Source: CAIJXO01 sp964485905
GTDB lineage: Bacteria > Patescibacteriota > Minisyncoccia > Phycocordibacterales > GWA1-40-21
Assembly (NCBI GenBank): GCA_964485905.1
Contig: CAZAJY010000006.1
Location: 1-40,289 of the forward strand
Length of the DNA stretch: 40,289 nucleotides
Direction of reading: 5' to 3'
Below, in pieces: positions 6,884 to 14,347 of this stretch (positions are counted from its first letter, which is position 1; each line of letters opens with the position of its first letter). The translations under genes were made by a program, and so were the position numbers. The notes under the pieces were generated by a model that worked only from the letters and a program-made list of their open reading frames with translations, did no database searches and was not told the DNA's origin.

Positions 6884-8977
6884 TTAATTAAAGTTTACGA
6901 CTGGCCACCTTCCCGTCTTATCTAAATAATCTAAAATTTTATCTAATGAGGCCGAGTCCGAATAATTATTTTCCTTTAGACGATTAGCCACTTTTATAAA
7001 ATTCTCCTTATCATTTTGTTCATAGAAATATTTAAATAAGTTAGTATATATTTCTTCAAACTGCAGTCTATCCTGTGGAATTACATCTAAATCACCAAAA
7101 AATGAGCTTTCGTACATATTCAGAGCTTCTAGGAATCTCTCCTGATATAAAAGATTGTGTGATAATAGGTGTATCATATCTACCCGATTAGGGGCAAAGG
7201 CTAAAATATTTTTTAGCAATTCCTCCCCTCTTTTTAAATATTCTAAATTTTTTAGAGTATTTCCTTTTTTGGTATAAAGATCGGCGAGACTTGTTTGAAA
7301 TTTAAAATCCGTCGGCCTAATTGCCACATATTCATCTGCCTTAACAATTGCTTTTTTCAATAGATTAAGACTAATCTCATCTTTATTTTTATTATACAAA
7401 TCATTAGTCAAGGCTAAAAAATACTTCCTGATATTCATTTGCGCTGGTGTGTTTGATTTAAAAACAGAATCAATTTTGCTTTCAAATGTATTTGAATAAG
7501 GATTTTGAGTTAAAGCGGTATAATTTCTCATTTGCACATAGCTCGATAAAGTATTTTTGAAATAAACAAAACAAATAAAGAGGACGAGAATAACGAGAAA
7601 AGTGCCAGATAAAATTGCAGCTTTTTCTTTTAATTCAGAGGAAGGCAAGGCGAGGCCTTTTTTGGAGTCTGATAAGGCCTCGCCTTGGAAAACTACAGCG
7701 AAAGCCAAGATAAAGAAGAAAGGAATAGAAGTGGAAGGAGTATCAAACACGAAGAAAAGATGAAGCAAATATGAGATACCAAAAAATAACAAAACTAAAT
7801 TAGTAACCCTAAAACCTTCGGTTCGGGTAGATTTCTTAAAGAGAAATCTAAAAAACATGAACCAAATAGCCAGATAAGCCAGCAAGCCCAAGATACCATT
7901 CATTACCAAAGTATCTAGAAATTTATTATGGGCCCGATCATGCCAGTCGGCCTCAACATTATAAAGGCCGGGGTCATAGTTTTGGCTTTCTGCTATAATA
8001 AAATTATCTGGACCCCAGCCGATTAAAAATTTCTTCCAACCATTTTGAATAGGATTAACTGCTCTAAGACTAGACTTATATAAATAAAATCTAACCGGGG
8101 TAGAAATATCCTCACTCTCCCCTGTCCCTATAACCGCTACCCTAGCCAAACCAGGTACCTTTTGCCAAATGCTATTTTGCCGGGTAAAAAGGAATACGCC
8201 AGAAAAGATAATACCAACTAAAAGTAAGCCTATCGATGCTTTACGTAAATTTAACTTTTTAAAATTTATCTCTCTTCCCTTAATAACACAGTAGATAAGA
8301 ATAACTAGAAAACCTAGGCCAAAACCAAGGATAGTTCCTCGTGTTTGAGTAAGAAAGAGGCCGAGGATAGAAAATATAATAATAAAAACAGAAAAGTATT
8401 TATAAAAAATATTTTTAACTTCACCTAGCACAACAAGTGCTGAAGTAATAGAGAAAAGCAGATATCCAGCTAGAAATGTTGGGTTGCCTGTAAACGAACC
8501 TGGACGAGAGATGCCACTAAAAAATTCTATAAACTCTTTACCTAATAAAATTAAAGAAGTGAACAAGCTTAGTTTAAAAAACCACAACCAATCCCTCTTT
8601 TCAAAAACAAGCAAGCTAAAAACAAAAAACGAAAAGAAAAACATTAACCCAGAGAGCCCCTCTGCCCTACTCAAATCCCCCCAAAAAGCAGAATATTTAT
8701 CCACAGCAAAAATAGTACTAATTATAAAAATAAATATGAAAGCGGTAATAGACAAAACGAGAGGATTTTTAATATATCTGATTACTTTTTCTATAATTTC
8801 TTCTCTAAAGCTTTTGGAATAAAAGAAATTTATTAAAAGTAAAATACCAGCCAAAAGAAGAAGGGTCTGAATAAAAATGGACTTGCCGGAAGTGTATGGA
8901 AAAAATACCTTTTGATCCACAATAAGGGGAACAAAGGCGAGAAGATATAGACAGAGTTTTGTAGGGGTTTTTAGCAT
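6884..8977 (-). CDS. O-antigen ligase-like membrane protein with C-terminal TPR-like region
   Basis: A 697-residue protein with about 12-13 hydrophobic segments in residues 1-485, including a periplasmic-type loop before RAHNKFLDTLVMNGILGLLAYL. That segment fits the Wzy_C/WaaL family motif with the conserved His. After the last membrane span (about 460-480) a soluble ~200-residue tail follows, with helical repeats resembling TPRs (ALNMYESSFFGDL, NLLKKAIVKADEYVAIRPTD). The family either polymerises repeat units or ligates polymers to an acceptor at the outer membrane face; in CPR it may attach glycan to protein or lipid. Residues encoded at 7646-7687 come from an inserted palindrome. It lies 17 bp after the AbiEii gene. 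Confidence 0.82.
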   Translation of the reverse strand: MLKTPTKLCLYLLAFVPLIVDQKVFFPYTSGKSIFIQTLLLLAGILLLINFFYSKSFREEIIEKVIRYIKNPLVLSITAFIFIFIISTIFAVDKYSAFWGDLSRAEGLSGLMFFFSFFVFSLLVFEKRDWLWFFKLSLFTSLILLGKEFIEFFSGISRPGSFTGNPTFLAGYLLFSITSALVVLGEVKNIFYKYFSVFIIIFSILGLFLTQTRGTILGFGLGFLVILIYCVIKGREINFKKLNLRKASIGLLLVGIIFSGVFLFTRQNSIWQKVPGLARVAVIGTGESEDISTPVRFYLYKSSLRAVNPIQNGWKKFLIGWGPDNFIIAESQNYDPGLYNVEADWHDRAHNKFLDTLVMNGILGLLAYLAIWFMFFRFLFKKSTRTEGFRVTNLVLLFFGISYLLHLFFVFDTPSTSIPFFFILAFAVVFQGEALSDSKKGLALPSSELKEKAAILSGTFLVILVLFICFVYFKNTLSSYVQMRNYTALTQNPYSNTFESKIDSVFKSNTPAQMNIRKYFLALTNDLYNKNKDEISLNLLKKAIVKADEYVAIRPTDFKFQTSLADLYTKKGNTLKNLEYLKRGEELLKNILAFAPNRVDMIHLLSHNLLYQERFLEALNMYESSFFGDLDVIPQDRLQFEEIYTNLFKYFYEQNDKENFIKVANRLKENNYSDSASLDKILDYLDKTGRWPVVNFN
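7646..7687. repeat. Palindromic element, family A variant, in frame in the ligase gene
   Basis: A perfect inverted repeat with 14-bp arms (CAAGGCGAGGCCTT at 7646-7659 and its complement at 7674-7687) and a 14-nt loop. The arms match the arms of the 44-bp elements at 13373, 13853 and 14104 at about 12 of 14 positions, but the loop differs. It is read in frame as the stretch around GEALSDSKKGLALPS, between two membrane segments, where an insertion is tolerable. Confidence 0.8.
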
Positions 8978-8994
8978 CTTATTTTTTTAAAATC

Positions 8995-9765
8995 TTAAAT
9001 AGAAATAACAAGATCTGGAAATTCTAATTTATTAAGGATATTAGTCACGTCCTCATCAGCCACTTCCTCGGTAAAATGGATAGCTGATAATTCACTGGCC
9101 TTCTCCTTCTTAGCTAATTCCCAATTACTTAAAATATTTTTAGGATTGATATTCTTCCTAATCTCTTTCTTTTTTACTAATTCTACCACCTCATCTAAAT
9201 TAATTTTGAGTTTTATACAAATCATCGCGAAATCATAAAAATCACGATAACGCATACGATCATTCATTGCCCTTATTTTTTCCGCCGCAATTTCCCTTAT
9301 ATCCATAACCCGCACCTTAGTCTTTACACCATATTCATTTTGATAATCCAAATCCTTGGTTGGTAAAATAACATTTTGTAAGTAATCTATTTCCACTTTT
9401 ATAGAATTTGGTTGATTCAGCGGGCCGATGAATAATAACCTCTCAATTTTAATTGTAGCCGGAGAAACATAATCTTTTTTAACAGTCAAAAAATCAGGTT
9501 GTTCTAATACCGCTTTTACTTCTTCTAAAGCAACGGACTGATTATTTGTAGAAAAATCCAAATCTTCAGAAAAGCGTAATTCGGGCAAATAAACATGGTG
9601 CAGGGCTGTTCCGCCCTTAAAAACTAATTTACCTCTTAATGGGGAATCATAAATAATTTTTGACACCAGAGCCAAAAAATAATCCTTCTCTGCTATTGCT
9701 AGAGGATATTTTAATTTCTTATTTCTCAGTAGAAGCATTGTTTTATCTAATAATTCTATCATCAT
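8995..9765 (-). CDS. AbiEii/AbiGii-type nucleotidyltransferase toxin
   Basis: A nucleotidyltransferase-fold protein of the AbiEii family, the toxin of type IV toxin-antitoxin modules. Seen: EKDYFLALV near the N terminus, the fold's KGGTAL motif in LVFKGGTALHHVY, then RFSEDLDF with the paired acidic residues, and later the REIAAEKIRAM and RYRDFYDF segments that the family conserves. The frame is open up to a TTG at 9810, but that start would put an atypical leader on the protein. I prefer the ATG-ATG pair at 9765/9762, which overlaps the antitoxin gene by about 23 bp; ATG 9786 is possible. Family members block translation by modifying tRNA or use NTPs; the target here is unknown. Confidence 0.85.
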   Translation of the reverse strand: MMIELLDKTMLLLRNKKLKYPLAIAEKDYFLALVSKIIYDSPLRGKLVFKGGTALHHVYLPELRFSEDLDFSTNNQSVALEEVKAVLEQPDFLTVKKDYVSPATIKIERLLFIGPLNQPNSIKVEIDYLQNVILPTKDLDYQNEYGVKTKVRVMDIREIAAEKIRAMNDRMRYRDFYDFAMICIKLKINLDEVVELVKKKEIRKNINPKNILSNWELAKKEKASELSAIHFTEEVADEDVTNILNKLEFPDLVISI

Positions 9766-10516
9766 AATATAAGCGCCATTTGGCATTAAAAATTTTGGCT
9801 TCAGATCCAAAACGAGAATTCCCCAAATTTTTACCCAGAGCTTTATAACAAAGATTTGAATTTAAATTCAAAGTATCCAGCATAAAACCCACTTTACGAA
9901 CCATAGTCAGACCAAATTTTTCAGCATAACTTTGTAGCTTATTTAAATCTAATTCATTATGATGGTCTTTTATTTTTTCAAAGACCAAACTAGCAGTATT
10001 AAAACCTGAGTCTAAATATAGATAATCTAAAAGGGCCTTCTCCGTCTCTGCTATTCTAATAATTTTCCCATTTTCCCTTTTTTCCACAAAACCAAAAAAT
10101 AATTCCCTTTCCATTTTAGAAAAGTTATAAATATGATTATCAAACTCATATTTTTTAGAATACTTGGTGGTAATACTAGTGATAATCCGATCATATTGAT
10201 CAAACATCTGATAGTAATTCAAGGCATGAGATAAACTGACATAGGACACACTATCTAAAGCGTTTGCAACAACATAAAGTGAGGAATCATTTTGTGATCT
10301 GGCAGATAAGCTATCTACAATCAAATACAGACCCTGTCTTATTCTTCTTAACCATCCAGCCAGAACCAACTTGTTAATCCTATTATAAGCTGAAAATTTA
10401 ACGTATGATTCTTTAAAAATAGAGGTCAAATCACAAGTACGCAAAACACGGCCATATTGGATTATGGCTTTTTCTATTAATTTTGCATCATTTTCTGATA
10501 AAATTGTATTTTTCAT
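9743..10516 (-). CDS. AbiEi-type antitoxin / transcriptional regulator
   Basis: A 257-residue protein just upstream of, and overlapping, the AbiEii toxin gene. Residues 1-75 form a winged helix (RVLRTCDLTSIF, YNRINKLVLAGWLRRIRQGLY) typical of AbiEi antitoxins, and the rest is the family's C-terminal domain (VSLSHALNYYQM, ETEKALLDYLYL). AbiEi proteins neutralise the toxin and repress their own promoter by binding inverted repeats. Such a repeat is present at 10523-10546, at the predicted transcription start. The start codon is ATG at 10516. Function is inferred from family and gene order. Confidence 0.83.
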   Translation of the reverse strand: MKNTILSENDAKLIEKAIIQYGRVLRTCDLTSIFKESYVKFSAYNRINKLVLAGWLRRIRQGLYLIVDSLSARSQNDSSLYVVANALDSVSYVSLSHALNYYQMFDQYDRIITSITTKYSKKYEFDNHIYNFSKMERELFFGFVEKRENGKIIRIAETEKALLDYLYLDSGFNTASLVFEKIKDHHNELDLNKLQSYAEKFGLTMVRKVGFMLDTLNLNSNLCYKALGKNLGNSRFGSEAKIFNAKWRLYYDDRIIR

Positions 10517-10522
10517 AATGAG

Positions 10523-10546
10523 CTTTAAACCATATATGATTTAAAG
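10523..10546. promoter_or_regulatory. Probable AbiEi operator
   Basis: A 24-bp near-perfect palindrome: arms CTTTAAA and TTTAAAG around CATATATG, with one mismatched pair. It lies in the short leader immediately downstream of the predicted start of transcription, 7 bp before the AbiEi start codon. AbiEi autorepression through inverted repeats is known in the family; binding here is inference. Confidence 0.65.
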
Positions 10547-10554
10547 GTCTTATT

Positions 10555-10583
10555 AGTATATACAATATCGAAATACAATGCAA
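10555..10583 (-). promoter_or_regulatory. Promoter of the AbiEi-AbiEii pair
   Basis: On the minus strand, -35 TTGCAT (10578-10583), a 17-bp spacer and -10 TATACT (10555-10560), a near-consensus housekeeping promoter. Transcription would begin near 10548, about 32 nt before the AbiEi ATG and at the edge of the operator palindrome. Confidence 0.7.
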
Positions 10584-10646
10584 TATTAGTTATCCACAAC
10601 CCCACCCTACCCTCTCTTTGACTAAGAAGAGGTAAAAATACGTAGC

Positions 10647-10677
10647 AAAAAACCGCTCCTTTTGGAAGTGGTTTTTT
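10647..10677 (-). terminator. Terminator after the surface-protein gene
   Basis: A hairpin with arms AAAAAACCGCTCC and GGAAGTGGTTTTTT (one mismatch and one wobble) around TTTT. On the minus strand it lies 70 bp past the stop of the surface-protein gene and ends in a T run. It is nearly symmetrical and could also stop plus-strand transcripts. Confidence 0.75.
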
Positions 10678-10747
10678 GTAATACTTTATAAGGCGTATTG
10701 ACCAGAGATCTAACTTTCTAAATTCAATCTACACTTAGACCACTAAA

Positions 10748-12736
10748 TTAGTGGGTCAAGATAGTAGTTGATGGTGACTTGAAGTCATCCATATTGAAGT
10801 TATAAGTTTGATCATATGTACCATCTACAGAACCCCAAGCAAGTGAGGTGATAGATGCTCTAGCAAGCTGAGATGTAGTCTCAGTTGTAGACATAGTGAT
10901 GGTAAATGTGAATGTTCTTGGAGTACCAACCTCTACCTTGTAACCAGTAGCGGCATCATCAGCAGTAGCTGAAGTATCCATATCAACTACGCTAATAGCA
11001 GCATCTGCATCAGCGGTAGCAATAACATGTGGAAGACCATCAGCAATAGTAGCAACATCAGCAAAATACATAGTATCGCCAAATGCTGTTACCTTAACCG
11101 CAATTGTAGCAACTGCTACATCGGCGTCACCATCGAAAGCACCACTAGTTTTTGACATAGAAGGTGTTCCAACTAAAGTAACAGAAATACCCTCATTGTA
11201 GAAGGCCTGAGCTTCACCAGTAGCAGAACCAGTAACTTCGGTTCCATCTGTCAAAGCTTCACCTTCCTCATTCTCAACAGTCATATTACCTCTGTTTGTA
11301 GTGGTAATAGATGCTAACAATGTATCACCATCATCCAATGTACCACCGGTATCTTCAATGTCAGCTGAAATAGTAAAATCAACAGTAGTTCCAGCGGCAA
11401 TTGTAAGGTCTAGGTTATCAAATAATAATGTGATAGTTGTAGTAGCAGTTGAAGAAACTGACTCTGAGTATTCCTCACCATCAATTGTCAACTTAACTGT
11501 ACCTGTAACATCGTCAACATTACTTGAGCCAGTAGAAGTAAGAGTAATTGGTAATTCATCTAACCAAACATCAGATGTACCAGTTAACTTTAATGTACCT
11601 TTCAAAAGTACAACATCTTCAGTAACACTTGAAGCTGCAATATCAACCACCTGAGCTTCAGGAGAAGCTGAAGAAGCAGCGATCTTTAATTCAGTGTCAG
11701 CAGCAGATGAGAAAGTAACACAATCAATCGCTACACCAGTATCAAGTGTACCAGCACCAGCTGTAGCCAAAGCTGTAGTTTCTGTTGTAGTTACACCAGA
11801 TCCATCCACGTATCGAATGTTGTTAATATAGACAGCAAAGTCTTCAGTGCCATCAATATCTCCGGAATCATAGTTGGAGACGGCATCTACAGTAATATAG
11901 AACTTTGATCCAGCATCAGCTTTAATAACAGCATTATTCAAAGCCAAAGTCCTTGAATAAACGCCAGTACTATCACGAGTGAAATCTGCAGTATCAGCAG
12001 TAGCTACTCGAGTTGAACCTTGCCAGATAGATACAGAATCAAAATAATCAGCCAAACGACTAGAATCACCACTATTTCGATTAGAACTGTCAAAAGTTAA
12101 TTTCATAGCGGTCAACTGAATATCACCATCATTAGATGCGGTAATTTCCATACCAGCAACTTTTACATCATCCTGACCAGCACCAACTTCTTCAGCACTA
12201 TACTGTGAAAGTTGATCAACTGTTGAAATAGTACCAAAGGTACCTTCCAAATCAGAACCGGTTGAACCACCAGTGGTTGGAGGAACAACGACAGGAGGGA
12301 CAACGACAGGAGCAACATAGTTTAATGCAGCTCGGGTCAATGGACCAACATAACCAACAGCTGGGGCAATACCCTTAGCGGTTTGGTAAGCGACAACAGC
12401 AGCTTGTGTCTGGGAACCGAAGTAACCAGTTGCACCAGCGGCAATGGTGAAACCATTAGCGATCAAAGCATTTTGTAATGCAGTGACATCAGCACCAGTG
12501 GAACCGATAGTTAAATCTCGAGTAAATGTGTAACCTGAAGTAACAGCGGCTGAACAACCAGCAGCGGCCTTAGCGGCAGCAACTTTGTCAGGAGCAATAA
12601 CCCCAGCGGCGATAAGAGCATCAACAGTCTGACACAAACTCATGGTTTGAGCAGAAGCGGTTGAAGCACCAACACCAACCAAAACAACGGCAACCAATGC
12701 CACAATGACACCAGCACCAATTAATTTTTTTAACAT
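10748..12736 (-). CDS. Secreted surface (S-layer-like) protein with peptidoglycan-binding domain
   Basis: A 662-residue acidic, Ala/Thr/Asp-rich protein. Residues 1-30 are a Sec signal peptide with likely cleavage after ASA-Q. Residues about 72-140 are a peptidoglycan-binding-1 domain (GSTGADVTALQNALIANGF, GYFGSQTQAAVVAYQ, GYVGPLTRAAL). A Val/Pro linker (141-158) leads to ~500 residues of beta-rich repeats, with bacterial Ig- or S-layer-like strands. Few Lys and almost no Cys. There is no sortase motif or C-terminal membrane anchor, so the N-terminal domain probably holds it to the wall. CPR genomes often carry such proteins as the likely surface coat. It is monocistronic, with a strong promoter, a ~340-nt leader and its own terminator, which fits high expression. 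Confidence 0.8.
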   Translation of the reverse strand: MLKKLIGAGVIVALVAVVLVGVGASTASAQTMSLCQTVDALIAAGVIAPDKVAAAKAAAGCSAAVTSGYTFTRDLTIGSTGADVTALQNALIANGFTIAAGATGYFGSQTQAAVVAYQTAKGIAPAVGYVGPLTRAALNYVAPVVVPPVVVPPTTGGSTGSDLEGTFGTISTVDQLSQYSAEEVGAGQDDVKVAGMEITASNDGDIQLTAMKLTFDSSNRNSGDSSRLADYFDSVSIWQGSTRVATADTADFTRDSTGVYSRTLALNNAVIKADAGSKFYITVDAVSNYDSGDIDGTEDFAVYINNIRYVDGSGVTTTETTALATAGAGTLDTGVAIDCVTFSSAADTELKIAASSASPEAQVVDIAASSVTEDVVLLKGTLKLTGTSDVWLDELPITLTSTGSSNVDDVTGTVKLTIDGEEYSESVSSTATTTITLLFDNLDLTIAAGTTVDFTISADIEDTGGTLDDGDTLLASITTTNRGNMTVENEEGEALTDGTEVTGSATGEAQAFYNEGISVTLVGTPSMSKTSGAFDGDADVAVATIAVKVTAFGDTMYFADVATIADGLPHVIATADADAAISVVDMDTSATADDAATGYKVEVGTPRTFTFTITMSTTETTSQLARASITSLAWGSVDGTYDQTYNFNMDDFKSPSTTILTH

Positions 12737-13080
12737 GATTTATAATTTTTCTAATTATCTTACTAAATCCTAAAACAAAATATTAATTTTGTTCGGACAA
12801 GCAAGCCATAATTTCTTCTACTTAACTAATAAAAATTTTTAATATGAGAAGAAATTATTTTTATAAACTACGCTCTACTTTTCAGCAGAACGATCGGTAA
12901 GGTTTCGACTAAAAACCAACCGAACCATTGTACTTTTTTCTCACAAAAGATTGCGAATATAATTTGACCTATTCACCCTCTTTCGTTTTCCGACAATCAT
13001 TCTAAAATACAAAATGAATGATTATCACAATCATTAAACGAACTCTATTAAGCTTTCAAAGATCGGGCTTAACAGTGATG
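12737..13080 (-). promoter_or_regulatory. Long structured 5' leader of the surface-protein gene
   Basis: No gene is visible here. On the minus strand this is a leader of about 340 nt between the predicted promoter and the surface-protein ATG. It contains a perfect 12-bp inverted repeat (ATAATTTCTTCT at 12808-12819 against 12847-12858), a CAAAAT...ATTTTG palindrome at 12776-12791, and three AATCATT/AATGATT blocks around 12995-13034 that can pair in more than one way (for example 13016-13034, arms AATGATT). This fits a stabilising or regulatory leader of an abundant mRNA. Confidence 0.5.
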
Positions 13081-13107
13081 ATAGTATAGCACAAAATTCT
13101 TGTGCAA
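13081..13107 (-). promoter_or_regulatory. Promoter of the surface-protein gene, with palindrome in the spacer
   Basis: On the minus strand, -35 TTGCAC (13102-13107) and -10 TACTAT (13081-13086) with a 15-bp spacer, slightly short. A palindrome with arms GCACAA/TTGTGC (13089-13105) occupies the spacer and overlaps the -35 box, so a repressor could sit there. Confidence 0.5.
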
Positions 13108-13372
13108 ACTATCTTACCCCTATTATATATTTAACCTTGTAAATATGCAAAATGGGGGCTGTGGATAACTCCCAAAATTTAAGAAGCATAAGCGACTATA
13201 AATTTTGAGGACCCCGTACCAATTATCCTTAACCCTATTTATAGATAAACTATACTTTAGGTCAGGAACCATATTAAACCCCTTAATGTACCTACCTATA
13301 ATTTGGCACTAGGGTATATATGTATGAATCGGGATAATTAAAGGATAGCATAAAAGAGGGGAAAAAACAAGC
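13108..13372. other. Intergenic stretch, no gene seen
   Basis: AT-rich spacer between the surface-protein promoter and the first 44-bp palindrome. I see no ORF, tRNA or clear terminator. The only recognisable element is one perfect DnaA-box nonamer (TGTGGATAA, 13160-13168). Confidence 0.5.
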
Positions 13373-13416
13373 AACCAAGACTAGGCTTTTGGATTACCAA
13401 AGGCCGAGCCTTGGTT
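13373..13416. repeat. 44-bp palindromic element, family A copy 1
   Basis: An imperfect hairpin with core CTAGGCTTTTGGATTACC and AAAGGCCGAGCC. Outer arms AACCAAG/CTTGGTT pair. It ends inside the stop codon of the HTH gene (13415-13417). Compared with copies 2 and 3, several base pairs change on both sides of the stem while pairing is kept. Confidence 0.85.
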
Positions 13417-14086
13417 ATTTCAACATATACCTACTCCATCTCTTTTCACCCTGTTTTTTGATTAGTCCTTTAGACGCCAAAGAGACAAGTTCGCGCTGAA
13501 TAGTCTTTTCGCTACAGTCCTTTATAGAGGAGACGAAGTCCTTTATCCCCAGTTCATTTCCTTTCTTTAATAAAGCAATAATGGAGTCTTGTCTGTTAGA
13601 TTTTTCTTGAGAACTCTTAACGGACACACGGCCTGAAGGTTGAGTAATTCTATTGGACATAACGGCCTGTCCTTTAGAAAGTAATGGTAAATCAAAAAAC
13701 TCTTCTGATAAAATAGCCCCCTTCACTCTTCCCTCTTCATCAGAGGCAAATGATTTAATAAGACCCTCAAATTCAAATTTGAGGATATTATAATTCATCT
13801 GAGAGATAATTCCACTAAGATAAGAGACTTCTAGGAAAGAAAGGATTAGGGAAACAAAGGCTAGGCTTTGGGAATACCCAAGGCCGAGCTTTTGTTGACT
13901 GTCTGTTTGATTAACGGACACAACCTCAGAGAGTAACTTTAAACCAACTTCCCGCAACTGCCACTTAACTGGTTCTTTGTCCGATATAAAACTAGACAGG
14001 AGATAAAGGGCAGAGACTAGCTTCTCTGTCTTTTTGTAAAGATAGGCCGAATCTATTGTATTCAATTGTTTGTTTTGATCTGACAT
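13415..14086 (-). CDS. Helix-turn-helix protein of unknown function
   Basis: A 223-residue protein I cannot name. Residues 10-115 are predicted to be helical (YKKTEKLVSALYLLSSFI, LSFLEVSYLSGIISQMNYNI), resembling a small helical bundle. Residues 163-218 are a DeoR-like winged helix (RQDSIIALLKKG, SEKTIQRELVSLASKGLI as the likely recognition helix, then KKQGEKRWSRYML), so it probably binds DNA. Residues about 63-77 (QKLGLGYSQSLAFV) are encoded by an inserted 44-bp palindrome. Two further copies sit at its 3' end and in its leader. TGTCCGTTA recurs at its promoter, in its leader and twice in its coding region, which suggests autoregulation. The start is ATG at 14086, with a ~110-nt leader. Confidence 0.7.
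   Translation of the reverse strand: MSDQNKQLNTIDSAYLYKKTEKLVSALYLLSSFISDKEPVKWQLREVGLKLLSEVVSVNQTDSQQKLGLGYSQSLAFVSLILSFLEVSYLSGIISQMNYNILKFEFEGLIKSFASDEEGRVKGAILSEEFFDLPLLSKGQAVMSNRITQPSGRVSVKSSQEKSNRQDSIIALLKKGNELGIKDFVSSIKDCSEKTIQRELVSLASKGLIKKQGEKRWSRYMLK
13853..13896. repeat. 44-bp palindromic element, family A copy 2, in frame in the HTH gene
   Basis: Outer arms AACAAA/TTTTGTT, core CTAGGCTTTGGGAATACCC and AAGGCCGAGC. It has exactly the same length and orientation as copies 1 and 3. Read on the minus strand it gives part of the HTH protein (around QKLGLGYSQSLAFV) with no stop or frameshift. Confidence 0.85.
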
Positions 14087-14089
14087 AAT

Positions 14090-14159
14090 TTATAAGCTGT
14101 TAAGGACAAGGCTAGGCTTTGGGATTACCCAAGGCCGAGCCTTGTCCGTTATAAGCTGT
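14090..14159. repeat. 11-bp direct repeats flanking copy 3
   Basis: TTATAAGCTGT occurs at 14090-14100 and 14149-14159, enclosing 48 bp that contain the family A copy 3. The arrangement looks like a target-site duplication around an inserted palindrome. Copies 1 and 2 show no such flanks. Confidence 0.6.
14104..14147. repeat. 44-bp palindromic element, family A copy 3, in the HTH leader
   Basis: Outer arms GGACAAGG/CCTTGTCC pair perfectly, with core CTAGGCTTTGGGATTACCC and AAGGCCGAG. It lies in the 5' leader of the HTH gene, 18 bp before the start codon, and would form a strong hairpin in the mRNA. Confidence 0.85.
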
Positions 14160-14196
14160 CCTTTAGAAAAAATGACTTTTTTAGAAAAAACCTTTT

Positions 14197-14230
14197 GTCC
14201 ATTATATAACGGACATGAAAATAATGTAAA
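14197..14230 (-). promoter_or_regulatory. Promoter and operator of the HTH gene
   Basis: On the minus strand, -35 TTTACA (14225-14230), an 18-bp spacer and a consensus -10 TATAAT (14201-14206). A near-perfect palindrome, GTCCATTATATAACGGAC (14197-14214), covers the -10 box. Its half TAACGGACA recurs at 13618, 13912 and (inverted) 14143. Self-repression by the HTH protein is the simplest reading. Confidence 0.65.
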
Positions 14231-14329
14231 GGGCAAACATAAAACATGAAACACAAAGCGTAAAACGTAAAGGCCTAGAGATTAAAAAAGTTTTATGTTT
14301 TATACTATTTGTTTTACGATGTGATGTGA

Positions 14330-14335
14330 TATAAT
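14330..14335 (+). promoter_or_regulatory. Extended -10 promoter of ftsK
   Basis: TATAAT preceded by TGA (extended -10), with only a weak TTTGTT at the -35 position (16-bp spacer). The -10 box ends 12 bp before the ftsK ATG, so the mRNA would have a leader of about 5 nt and no ribosome-binding site. Confidence 0.6.
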
Positions 14336-14347
14336 TAAAGAAAAATT

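Noticed and set aside
9766..9810. AbiEii start at TTG 9810
   Set aside because: It gives a 68-bp overlap with the antitoxin and an N-terminal extension not typical of the family; an ATG at 9765 fits better.
10647..10677. Transposon end or attachment site near the AbiE pair
   Set aside because: The inverted repeat is a plain terminator; no transposase, integrase or tRNA gene was seen in the window.
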